From assembly GCA_036387415.1 (NCBI GenBank), contig DASVTU010000019.1, positions 62,001-126,000 on the forward strand: a stretch of 64,000 bases of DNA, given 5' to 3'. Origin of the DNA: DASVTU01 sp036387415. Its GTDB lineage: Bacteria > Acidobacteriota > Blastocatellia > Pyrinomonadales > Pyrinomonadaceae. Every line of letters starts with the position of its first letter. The first letter of the stretch is position 1. The position numbers were made by a program, and so were the translations under genes. The notes below the pieces were generated by a model, which did not search any database, was not told where the DNA came from, and saw only the letters and a program-made list of their open reading frames with translations. Of the stretch, positions 8,911 through 16,214 are shown piece by piece.

Positions 8911-9585
8911 TCACCAATTCGCGCCTCTTCGTGTCGTGAGAAGGTTGGTAGCATAGAGCAAGAGAAAAGCGACGGCTGATAGGATGACGACGAGCGTTAA
9001 TGCGAGGTCGTCGTGTCCGGCCTGCGTGGCGTCGTAGATGGCGATGGCGGCGGTCTGCGTCTGTCCGGGGATGTTGCCCGCAACCATCAACGTTGCGCCG
9101 AAGTCTCCGAGCGAACGCGCAAAGGTGAGCATCGCGCCTGCGATGATGCCGCGCGATGCCAAAGGCAATGTCACCTCTCGAAACACTTGTAGTTCGGTGC
9201 GTCCGAGTGTGCGCGCCGCATTTTCCATGTCCGTCTCGACGGCAGCGATAGAGGCACGCGCAGTTTTGACCATCAAAGGCAAAGCGCCCACTGTCGCGGC
9301 GATAACCGCCCCGCGCCAAGTGAATACGAACTGCCAGCCTGTCGCCCACTCAATCGCGCGTCCCAATGGACTACTGCGTCCGAGTAAAACGAGCAGGTAA
9401 TAGCCGAGTACCGTCGGCGGCAGCACAAGCGGCAGCGTCACCAATGCGTCCAGCAACTCGCGCCCCATGAAGCGATGACGTGCCAGCAGCCATGCCAGCG
9501 CGACGCCGAATAAGACAACGAGCGTCGTGGAAATCAACGCCACGCGCAGGGATAAAAGCAACGGAAACCAGTCCACCTCACTCAT
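8911..9585 (-). CDS. modB: Molybdate ABC transporter permease
   Basis: This 224-residue inner-membrane protein has about five hydrophobic spans, beginning with LLSLRVALISTTLVVLFGVA. The cytoplasmic EAA loop that docks the ATPase is clear (ENAARTLGRTELQVFREV followed by LPLA). The segment LPLVLPPTVLGYYLLVLLG is typical of ModB. It lies upstream of modC on the minus strand and is divergent from modA, with a 131-bp gap that holds an inverted repeat. Confidence 0.92.
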   Translation of the reverse strand: MSEVDWFPLLLSLRVALISTTLVVLFGVALAWLLARHRFMGRELLDALVTLPLVLPPTVLGYYLLVLLGRSSPLGRAIEWATGWQFVFTWRGAVIAATVGALPLMVKTARASIAAVETDMENAARTLGRTELQVFREVTLPLASRGIIAGAMLTFARSLGDFGATLMVAGNIPGQTQTAAIAIYDATQAGHDDLALTLVVILSAVAFLLLYATNLLTTRRGANW

Positions 9586-9669
9586 TGACTGACGAAGATA
9601 ACACTGCCATTCTCCGTCATCAAACAGCGCGGCGGGCGACCGCGATAAAGATGCGATGCATGTTGAGCG

Positions 9670-9691
9670 CGAAGATATAACTCAATCTTCG
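9670..9691. promoter_or_regulatory. Inverted repeat in the modB/modA divergent promoter region
   Basis: CGAAGAT at 9670-9676 is the exact reverse complement of ATCTTCG at 9685-9691, with an 8-base AT-rich centre (ATAACTCA). It sits 26 bp before the modA start and about 80 bp before modB. It could be an operator shared by both directions. It does not obviously match the ModE box. Confidence 0.4.
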
Positions 9692-9716
9692 AGGCTCGGC
9701 GCTTAGAATCAAAGAA

Positions 9717-10547
9717 GTGGAGAAGTATCGGGTGAAAGTCGGATGGCTTGCGAAACGTGTCGCGATTTTGCTGACCTTGCTCCCGGTGTTGTCTCTATTC
9801 GCGTGTCAGGATGGAAGACCAGAGCCGTCGAAGCAATCCGTTCAATCGAGCGAAGCGAATGAAATCATCGTAGCGGCGGCTGCCAATCTCACGGGCGCCT
9901 TCGGCGAGTTGAGGCAAGCCTTCACGTCGCAGACAGGCATTCGCGTGACATACAGTTTTGGGGCGACGACGGATTTAGCGAGGCAGATTGAGAACGGCGC
10001 GCCCTTTGATGTTTTCGCTTCAGCGGATGTCAAAAACGTCGAGGCGCTTGAGGGCAAAGGTCTGTTGACCGAAGGCACGCGCGCCGTCTATGCACGGGGC
10101 AGACTCGTTTTGTGGTTGCCACCACACTCACGTGTGAGCTTGAACCGGATTGAAGATTTAACCCGCGCGGACGTGACTCGAATCGCACTCGCCAAGCCCG
10201 ACCTCGCGCCTTATGGGGAAGCGGCGGTCGAAACTCTGCGCTCGTTGAAGGTGTGGACGGCGGTTGAACCGAAAGTGGTTTACGGGCAGAACGTCTCGCA
10301 GGCCAAGCAGTTTGCCTCGACGGGCAACGTCGATGCGGCTTTCATCCCGCGTTCGTTGGTGAAGGCGAACGAGGGGCGTGCGATAGATGTGGATGAGAGT
10401 TTGCATCAACCTATCCGTCAGTCGATAGGCGTCGTGCGTGCCTCGACGAAGCAGGAGGAGGCGCGGCGCTTCGTGGAGTTTGTCTTGAGTCCAGCAGGGC
10501 AAACGTTGCTCGAACGCTACGGCTACGCCAGAGCCGATGCGAGGTAG
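9717..10547 (+). CDS. modA: Molybdate ABC transporter substrate-binding lipoprotein
   Basis: The frame opens at a GTG at 9717; a second GTG at 9732 has GGAGA ahead of it and could be the real start. The N-terminus is a lipoprotein signal (LLPVLSLFACQDG), so the protein should be anchored outside the inner membrane. The mature part has the ModA/type II binding-protein features ANLTGAFGEL, FGATTDLARQI and NGAPFDVFASADV. The C-terminus matches the family (EEARRFVEFVLSPAGQTLL). It captures molybdate for ModBC. It is divergent from modB and ends before a strong hairpin. Confidence 0.92.
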   Translation: MEKYRVKVGWLAKRVAILLTLLPVLSLFACQDGRPEPSKQSVQSSEANEIIVAAAANLTGAFGELRQAFTSQTGIRVTYSFGATTDLARQIENGAPFDVFASADVKNVEALEGKGLLTEGTRAVYARGRLVLWLPPHSRVSLNRIEDLTRADVTRIALAKPDLAPYGEAAVETLRSLKVWTAVEPKVVYGQNVSQAKQFASTGNVDAAFIPRSLVKANEGRAIDVDESLHQPIRQSIGVVRASTKQEEARRFVEFVLSPAGQTLLERYGYARADAR

Positions 10548-10585
10548 CGACGCTGACGAGTTAAGAGGAATATGCGGGGAGATGA

Positions 10586-10628
10586 AACAGAAGACCCGTC
10601 GAGTTTGCGTCTCGACGGGTCTTCTGTT
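10586..10628. terminator. Strong hairpin terminator between modA and the amidotransferase gene
   Basis: An 18-bp perfect stem (left arm 10586-10603, right arm 10611-10628) encloses a 7-base loop, TTTGCGT. It lies 38 bp after the modA stop and 40 bp beyond the end of the converging gene, so it may serve both directions. There is no long T-tract. Confidence 0.75.
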
Positions 10629-10668
10629 GAAAGGCCGCTTTGCCGGATGATTGGAAAATCAGTTGCGC

Positions 10669-11646
10669 TTATGCTTGCACGTGTTGATGAGAAACGTGCG
10701 TTAGGGCTTCGCGCAGGAAGTTTTCAAAGATGATGCGACCGTCGCGAGATTCGTTGGGATGATCCCAACGCGTCGGGTTCTTGTCGTCCCAGTCCTGAAA
10801 AGATTTTTCGAGATGAAACTGCACGGCGTAAATAAGTTGCTCGTCGGTGCGGAGCGCCATCATCTGAATCCGGCAGAGATAAGACGTGGCGAGCAATTGA
10901 AAGCCTTCGGGCATGCGGTCGAGTTGCAGACCGTGGTTTTGCCAGACGCGAAGGATGCGCGCTTCATGCGTGTAATCCTGCCAGACGCCGCTTTCTTCGT
11001 CGAGAATCCCTTGAAAGATTGGGTCTTCGGGCGCGTTGATACGGATGAACCGGTACTGATATTCAAACGGGCGTCCGGCGCGGCGTTCGTGCTGTTCATG
11101 ATTGTCGAGCGTGATGACGCGCATGCCGAAACCGAGTCCGATGAGTTGATGACCGCCGCAGATGCCGAGAACAGGAATGCGCGTGGCGCGTATGAACCGA
11201 CCGAAGTTTTCGATGATTCGCGGATGGTAGTAATCGAAATCGGTGAGCGTGCCGCTCATCACAATCGCCTGCGGGCGATAACGTGCGGCGACCTCGGCGA
11301 CCTCCGACACATGACAGACTTCCGTTTCGGGTTGCCGGACGAGGCGCTTGATGTTGTTGAGGATATTTTGCACCGCCATCGCAGCAATCTTGCGTTCGCG
11401 CGTGAGATTCGTCTTGACGCTTGCGCCCCATTCCTTGAACGCGAGCTCGGAAAGGTCGCTCTCGTCGCGCAAGAGGTCGTCCACGACGAGCACACGCACC
11501 GCTTCGATGCGTTTCTCGATAGGCTCGTAACGGCAAAAGGGACGCATGCTGAAAGGAAACGGGAGCGGTTCCGGCTGGTCGTTTGGCGTGTGTTGAATTA
11601 TCTCTTGGCTCATCCCTGAAAATTTGCGGCATTCTTCGTCGTTCAA
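10669..11646 (-). CDS. Class I glutamine amidotransferase domain protein
   Basis: This is a class I GATase fold. The nucleophile elbow is GICGGHQL with Cys163, and the His-x-Glu of the triad is in VQFHLEKSF (His278, Glu280). Such domains hydrolyse glutamine or gamma-glutamyl bonds. The longest frame starts at a TTG (11646); an in-frame ATG at 11613 (MSQEII) is an alternative. The domain is free-standing with an N-terminal extension of about 45 residues and no attached synthetase, so it may be a gamma-glutamyl hydrolase or peptidase or a partner of an unlinked enzyme. It converges on modA. Confidence 0.82.
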   Translation of the reverse strand: MNDEECRKFSGMSQEIIQHTPNDQPEPLPFPFSMRPFCRYEPIEKRIEAVRVLVVDDLLRDESDLSELAFKEWGASVKTNLTRERKIAAMAVQNILNNIKRLVRQPETEVCHVSEVAEVAARYRPQAIVMSGTLTDFDYYHPRIIENFGRFIRATRIPVLGICGGHQLIGLGFGMRVITLDNHEQHERRAGRPFEYQYRFIRINAPEDPIFQGILDEESGVWQDYTHEARILRVWQNHGLQLDRMPEGFQLLATSYLCRIQMMALRTDEQLIYAVQFHLEKSFQDWDDKNPTRWDHPNESRDGRIIFENFLREALTHVSHQHVQA

Positions 11647-12218
11647 ACGCTCTGCCGTCTCTGCTTCGTATTTTGATTAAACTGCGGAACCTGCGTGCCC
11701 GCACCTGCTTCTGCTATCTCCTGCCGGATTTCACCAACCAGCGTTCGCAAGACGCGCGAGCGAAACGCGCTGCTGCGGTCTTCGGCTTCGTGCTCGACGA
11801 GCAGCAACATTCTCTGCCATGCCGATTCAAGTTCGTCCGCCAGAGGCGAAATCTTCGTGATGTCGTACGGCACGGCGACATTCGTACAACCTGCCCGCGC
11901 AAACACCGCGAGATAGCGAGCCGTCGCCAAATCAGGACACGACAACCTGCGTCGTCCGACTTTCAATTCGACGCCGAGCAGCGTGTGCTGTATCTCTACC
12001 TGTGCGCCGCCCCGCGCCACCGATATTGATGGTAAATTATGTGCACGCGTACGTAAAGGGAGAATTCGTTCGACGTAGAGACGCGGCAACCACGACTCGG
12101 CCAGCGACGCGCGAATTGCGGCTGTCACTTCGTCGGTCGAAGCGGCACGCGCCCGTCCCGTAACTGATTTAGATGCTTCCACTATGCCCCTCTTTGCTTC
12201 GCTGGCCGAAGCCTTCAT
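11643..12218 (-). CDS. Hypothetical protein, 191 residues
   Basis: The frame is open much further upstream, but that part is antisense to nuoN. The ATG at 12216-12218 (MKASASEAKRGI) is the sensible start. The family is not recognised. The N-terminus is Ala/Ser-rich; the middle (LYVERILPLRTRAHNLPSI) and the C-terminal helix (RVLRTLVGEIRQEIAEAG) look like a folded soluble protein. It lies 92 bp after nuoN on the same strand, possibly as the last gene of that transcript, and touches the start of the amidotransferase gene. Confidence 0.6.
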   Translation of the reverse strand: MKASASEAKRGIVEASKSVTGRARAASTDEVTAAIRASLAESWLPRLYVERILPLRTRAHNLPSISVARGGAQVEIQHTLLGVELKVGRRRLSCPDLATARYLAVFARAGCTNVAVPYDITKISPLADELESAWQRMLLLVEHEAEDRSSAFRSRVLRTLVGEIRQEIAEAGAGTQVPQFNQNTKQRRQSV

Positions 12219-12310
12219 AAACAAAAAGTAACCAGTGGCCGTCAACGACGGATTGTGATTGATTAGTGACAAATTGTTGAGTTTTTGAACAACACGTTGC
12301 TGGCGACAAA

Positions 12311-13891
12311 TCACTTGATTTGGCTGATGACGGGCGATTGTCCGGCGCGAAATGCGTCGAGCACCTGTCCGGGAAAGATACCGAGATAGAGCACTCCGAG
12401 AACCGTGAGTATGAGCGCGACCATGATGCTTGCGGGGATTCGCGGCGCGCTCCATTCCGTCGTTCGTTCGCGGAAAAACATCACCACAATCAGCCGCAAA
12501 TAATAGTACACCGAAATCGCCGTGTTGAGCACGCCGATGACGACGAGCCAGACGTAGCCCTGATTCAACGCCTCGCGGAAGACCACCACTTTGCCCATGA
12601 AACCAGCGGTAAGCGGCACGCCCAGAAGGCTCAGGAGGAAGATTGAGAGTGCGAATGCGAGGATGGGCGCGCGAAAGCCGATGCCGTTGTAATCTTCGAT
12701 TTCGGTGCGACGGTCGCCCGTTCGCGCAATCAACGTAACGACCGCAAACGCGCCGAGATTCATCACGGCGTAGGCGAGCAAGTAGAAGACGACGGCGGCG
12801 ATGGAGTCTCTCTGCTGCGTGGCGTCTCCGGTCGCACCCGCCGCGACGAAGCCGACGAGCGCGTAACCCGCGTGCGCGATAGACGAATAAGCCAGCATCC
12901 GTTTGACGTTCGACTGCACGATGGCGACGACGTTGCCGACCGTCATCGTAATCGCAGCCAACAGAGCCAACGCGCTTATCCATGCATCGTGCAACTCGAA
13001 AGCGCGGTCGCCGCTAGCCGCCGTGCTGACCGCGACGAATGGGAAGGCAAACAGGAAGACACGCATGAAGGAAGCGAAGCCTGCGGCCTTCGGCCCCGCG
13101 GCCATGAAGGCTGTAACGGGCGTCGGCGCTCCTTCGTAAACGTCGGGCGTCCAGACGTGAAAAGGTGCGGTGGCGATTTTGAAACCGAAGCCGATGAGCA
13201 TCATGGCCGCGCCTGCGAACATGAGCGGTGGATACATCCCTGTGTCGAGACGTTCGGCGATTTCGCGGATATTGGTCGTGCCCGCGCCTCCGGCGGCGGT
13301 CGCCGTCGCGCCGTAGATGAGTGCGATGCCGTAGAGCAGGAAGGCCGACGAGAACGAGCCGAGGATGAAATATTTCATCGACGATTCGTTGGAACGCAAA
13401 TCCGTCTTGCGTAGACCGCACATCACGTAAGTGGCAATCGAGAGAACTTCCAGACCGAGGAAGATGATAACGAGGTCGCCGCCCGACGCCATCAGCATCA
13501 TTCCGGCGGTGGCAAAAAGCAGTAGCGCATGAAACTCGCCCGCTGGAAGACTCTCCCATTCCACCCAAATCATCGACAGCAGAATCGTCAGAGCCGAGAC
13601 GACGATGAAGACGAGCGTGAAGGAGAGTCGCAAGCGGTCGAGCACAATCATGCCGTTGAAGGCCGATTGCGTTTCGCCCGCGCCGCCTTGCCACAGCCAC
13701 ACGCACGCTGCCGCCGCCGCGCCGAGTCCAGCGAGCGACAGTAATCCGGTCGCCCAACGCTGTCGGCTGCGATGCATGAAGGCATCGACGAGCATCACGA
13801 GCACACCCGCCACCGAGACAATCACTTCCGGCAGGATGAGCGAAATGTTGACATCAGGCTGTGTGACCTGAAACGCAAAACTGAAATTCAT
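12311..13891 (-). CDS. nuoN: NADH-quinone oxidoreductase subunit N
   Basis: This 526-residue protein has about 14 hydrophobic spans and is one of the three antiporter-like proton-pumping subunits of complex I. Typical segments are FLGLEVLSIATYVMCGL (with the essential Glu), FKIATAPFHVWTPDVYEGAP and YSSIAHAGYALVGF. Its C-terminus, FLLSLLGVPLTAGFMGK, is standard. It is the last nuo gene of the cluster and is separated from nuoM by a thioredoxin-like gene, which is unusual because nuoM and nuoN normally abut. Confidence 0.95.
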   Translation of the reverse strand: MNFSFAFQVTQPDVNISLILPEVIVSVAGVLVMLVDAFMHRSRQRWATGLLSLAGLGAAAAACVWLWQGGAGETQSAFNGMIVLDRLRLSFTLVFIVVSALTILLSMIWVEWESLPAGEFHALLLFATAGMMLMASGGDLVIIFLGLEVLSIATYVMCGLRKTDLRSNESSMKYFILGSFSSAFLLYGIALIYGATATAAGGAGTTNIREIAERLDTGMYPPLMFAGAAMMLIGFGFKIATAPFHVWTPDVYEGAPTPVTAFMAAGPKAAGFASFMRVFLFAFPFVAVSTAASGDRAFELHDAWISALALLAAITMTVGNVVAIVQSNVKRMLAYSSIAHAGYALVGFVAAGATGDATQQRDSIAAVVFYLLAYAVMNLGAFAVVTLIARTGDRRTEIEDYNGIGFRAPILAFALSIFLLSLLGVPLTAGFMGKVVVFREALNQGYVWLVVIGVLNTAISVYYYLRLIVVMFFRERTTEWSAPRIPASIMVALILTVLGVLYLGIFPGQVLDAFRAGQSPVISQIK

Positions 13892-13973
13892 CGGTTTTCC
13901 AACTGATTAAAAATTTTCCTTCAACGTTCTGAACGCGCAGCCACACGCGCTTTCCACAGTCGCCGCTGCCGCA

Positions 13974-14570
13974 TCAGTCTTTCTTAGTTGTTGCTTTCGT
14001 CTCGTTTGCGCTGTCAGGCGACTGAGCGTTGCGAAGCAGTGTGTCGAGCCTCTGACGCATGAGTTGTTTGTATTCGGATGGCTCCTGCGACATGCCGCGA
14101 TGCGACGGCGCGACGTATTGACCTTTGTGGTCGAAGAAGACGACGAGCGGAATCCGAACGCGGTCGGAAAACTGCGCGAATGTTTCCTTGAGAGGGTCGC
14201 GCAGTACGGGAATCGTCAAACGATACGACTTCGCGTAGTGGCGCAGCAGCGAGTTAGACGTTTCTTTCACGCCTTCGATGCTCACCCAGAGAAAGCGCAC
14301 GGGCTTTTCTTTGTATTCCAATTTCAACTCTTCGAGCGCCGCCAATTCCCACACGCACGGCGCACACCACGTCGCACCAAATGAAACCATCACGACTTCG
14401 CCGCGCATCTCCGCGAGGTCATAACTCTTGCCGTCGAGTCCCTTCAGACGGAGGCTGAACTCCTTAGCATCCGTCCCGACTCGCGGCGACGCTTCGCCCT
14501 GCGCCTGCACGGAGGAAGGCACGAACAACAGCAACACGGCGAGTAATAAAAACTGAAATCGTCTCGTCAT
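13974..14570 (-). CDS. TlpA-like thiol-disulfide oxidoreductase
   Basis: A 198-residue exported thioredoxin-fold protein. It has an N-terminal signal peptide (FLLLAVLLLFVPSSVQAQ), the redox motif ATWCAPC with Cys69 and Cys72, and the cis-Pro region RIPLVVFF. The fold matches the AhpC/TSA-TlpA group, which reduces extracytoplasmic disulfides, for example in cytochrome c maturation or metal-site assembly. It sits inside the nuo cluster between nuoM and nuoN, oriented with it. Why it is there is not evident; no cytochrome c maturation gene is nearby. Confidence 0.87.
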   Translation of the reverse strand: MTRRFQFLLLAVLLLFVPSSVQAQGEASPRVGTDAKEFSLRLKGLDGKSYDLAEMRGEVVMVSFGATWCAPCVWELAALEELKLEYKEKPVRFLWVSIEGVKETSNSLLRHYAKSYRLTIPVLRDPLKETFAQFSDRVRIPLVVFFDHKGQYVAPSHRGMSQEPSEYKQLMRQRLDTLLRNAQSPDSANETKATTKKD

Positions 14571-14584
14571 GATTCTTCAATCGT

Positions 14585-14631
14585 TAATCGTGAATAGAAA
14601 AGGCTTTTATCCATTTACCATTCACGGTTTT
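14585..14631. repeat. Heptad-word hairpin, TlpA-like gene/nuoM junction
   Basis: A short member of the family: CGTGAAT at 14589-14595 is complementary to ATTCACG at 14620-14626, and the right arm also contains CCATTTACC. The word family is GGTRAAT/CGTGAAT. The right arm overlaps the nuoM stop codon. Confidence 0.6.
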
Positions 14632-16202
14632 TCAATAACTGCCAGAGTGCCGCCTCTGCCTGGCGAGGCGACGCGTTCGCGTACTTGCTCAACACTGGCG
14701 CGAGAACGACTCAGGAACGGTCGCGGGTATGCGCCCATCAAAAGCATCAACGCGAGAAGCGGCGCAAGGAGTCCGATTTCGCGCGCCGAGAGGTCGTTCA
14801 GACGCGCATTCTTCTCGTTCGTCACGCGTCCGAACAGGACACGCTGCAACATCCAGAGCATGTAGACGGCTGCCCAGATAACGCCCGTCGCCGCCAGCAT
14901 CGTCGCGATGCGCGACCACGGCGCGTTGAGCGTGTCGGATGTCCACATGCCGAGCATGATAAGAAATTCGCCGACGAAGCCGTTTAAGAGCGGCAGTCCG
15001 ACGGATGACAGTGAAGTGATGACAAGAATTGTGGCGAACCACGGCATCGGCTTCGATAGCCCGCCGAAATCGTCAATCTGTCGCGTGTGGCGTCGCTCGT
15101 AAATCATGCCGACGAGTAGAAAGAGTGCGCCGGTCGAAACGCCGTGGTTTAGCATTTGATAGAGCGCGCCCTGCATGCCCTGTTCGGTAAACGAAAACAT
15201 GCCAAGCACGACGAATCCCATGTGGCTCACGGACGAATATGCGACCAGACGTTTGACATCCGGTTGCACCATCGCCACCAGTGCGCCGTAGATGATACCA
15301 ACCACGGCGAGAATAATCGCCAGCCACGCCCATTCGCGCGATGCTTCGGGAAAGAGTCCGAAGTTAAAACGCATCAACCCGTAGGTTCCCATCTTCAATA
15401 ACACGCCCGCGAGAATAACCGACCCGGCGGTCGGCGCTTCCGTGTGCGCGTCCGGCAACCACGTGTGAAAAGGAAAGAGCGGTACTTTAATCGCGAAGGC
15501 TAGGCCGAACGCGAGAAACAGCCAGAAGCCCGCGCGCGCGTCGATACTCATCTGTCCAGTTTGCAGCGCATTGAACAGCACCACGTAATCGAACGTGCCC
15601 TGTCCGCCGCCGACTTGATTGGCGTAGATGAAATAGAGCGCGATGATGCCAACGAGCATCAGTAGACTGCCTAGCGCCGTGTAGATGAAAAACTTGGCCG
15701 CCGCATAAATCCTACGTTCGCCGCCCCAGACGCCAATCAGGAAAAACATCGGCACCAGCGACGCCTCGAAGAAGAGATAAAAGACAAGGAGGTCGAGCGA
15801 GACGAAGACGCCAATCATGGCTCCTTCGAGCAGCAGGATGAACGCATAAAAAGCGGCGGGACGTTTCTCGACGGCGTGCCAACTCGAAAGAATCGAAATA
15901 GGAACGAGCAGCGTCGTCAGCAGCACCAGCCACAGACTCATGCCGTCAACCCCGAGGTGGTAACGCGCACCGATAGCGCCAATCCACGACGAATTCTGTA
16001 CGAAGCGAAACTCGTTGGCCGCGCCTTCGCCGATGCCGCCTCCGAGCAGCAACAGCGAGAGCGCAAAGGTCGCGATGGAGAACGCCAGCGCAATCCAACG
16101 ATAATGCGTCTCGCGTCGGTAGGGCGCGAAGCCGTGAGCCGCGACGGCAATCGCGCCCAACGTCGGAAGCAGAATCAAAATGGTGAGCAAGTATTGCTGC
16201 AT
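14622..16202 (-). CDS. nuoM: NADH-quinone oxidoreductase subunit M
   Basis: A 526-residue antiporter-like membrane subunit of complex I with about 14 spans. Diagnostic parts are YHLGVDGMSLWLVLLTTLL, FYLFFEASLVPMFFLIG (essential Glu), LPDAHTEAPTAGSVILAG and AYSSVSHMGFVVLG. It pumps protons together with NuoL and NuoN. It starts 12 bp after the nuoL stop, so it is tightly coupled to it. Confidence 0.96.
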   Translation of the reverse strand: MQQYLLTILILLPTLGAIAVAAHGFAPYRRETHYRWIALAFSIATFALSLLLLGGGIGEGAANEFRFVQNSSWIGAIGARYHLGVDGMSLWLVLLTTLLVPISILSSWHAVEKRPAAFYAFILLLEGAMIGVFVSLDLLVFYLFFEASLVPMFFLIGVWGGERRIYAAAKFFIYTALGSLLMLVGIIALYFIYANQVGGGQGTFDYVVLFNALQTGQMSIDARAGFWLFLAFGLAFAIKVPLFPFHTWLPDAHTEAPTAGSVILAGVLLKMGTYGLMRFNFGLFPEASREWAWLAIILAVVGIIYGALVAMVQPDVKRLVAYSSVSHMGFVVLGMFSFTEQGMQGALYQMLNHGVSTGALFLLVGMIYERRHTRQIDDFGGLSKPMPWFATILVITSLSSVGLPLLNGFVGEFLIMLGMWTSDTLNAPWSRIATMLAATGVIWAAVYMLWMLQRVLFGRVTNEKNARLNDLSAREIGLLAPLLALMLLMGAYPRPFLSRSRASVEQVRERVASPGRGGTLAVIEKP

Positions 16203-16214
16203 AATTCGTCGTCG

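Noticed and set aside
12219..12983. Upstream extension of the 11643 frame
   Set aside because: It lies antisense to nuoN transmembrane segments and has Arg/His-rich shadow composition; the ATG at 12218 is the sensible start.
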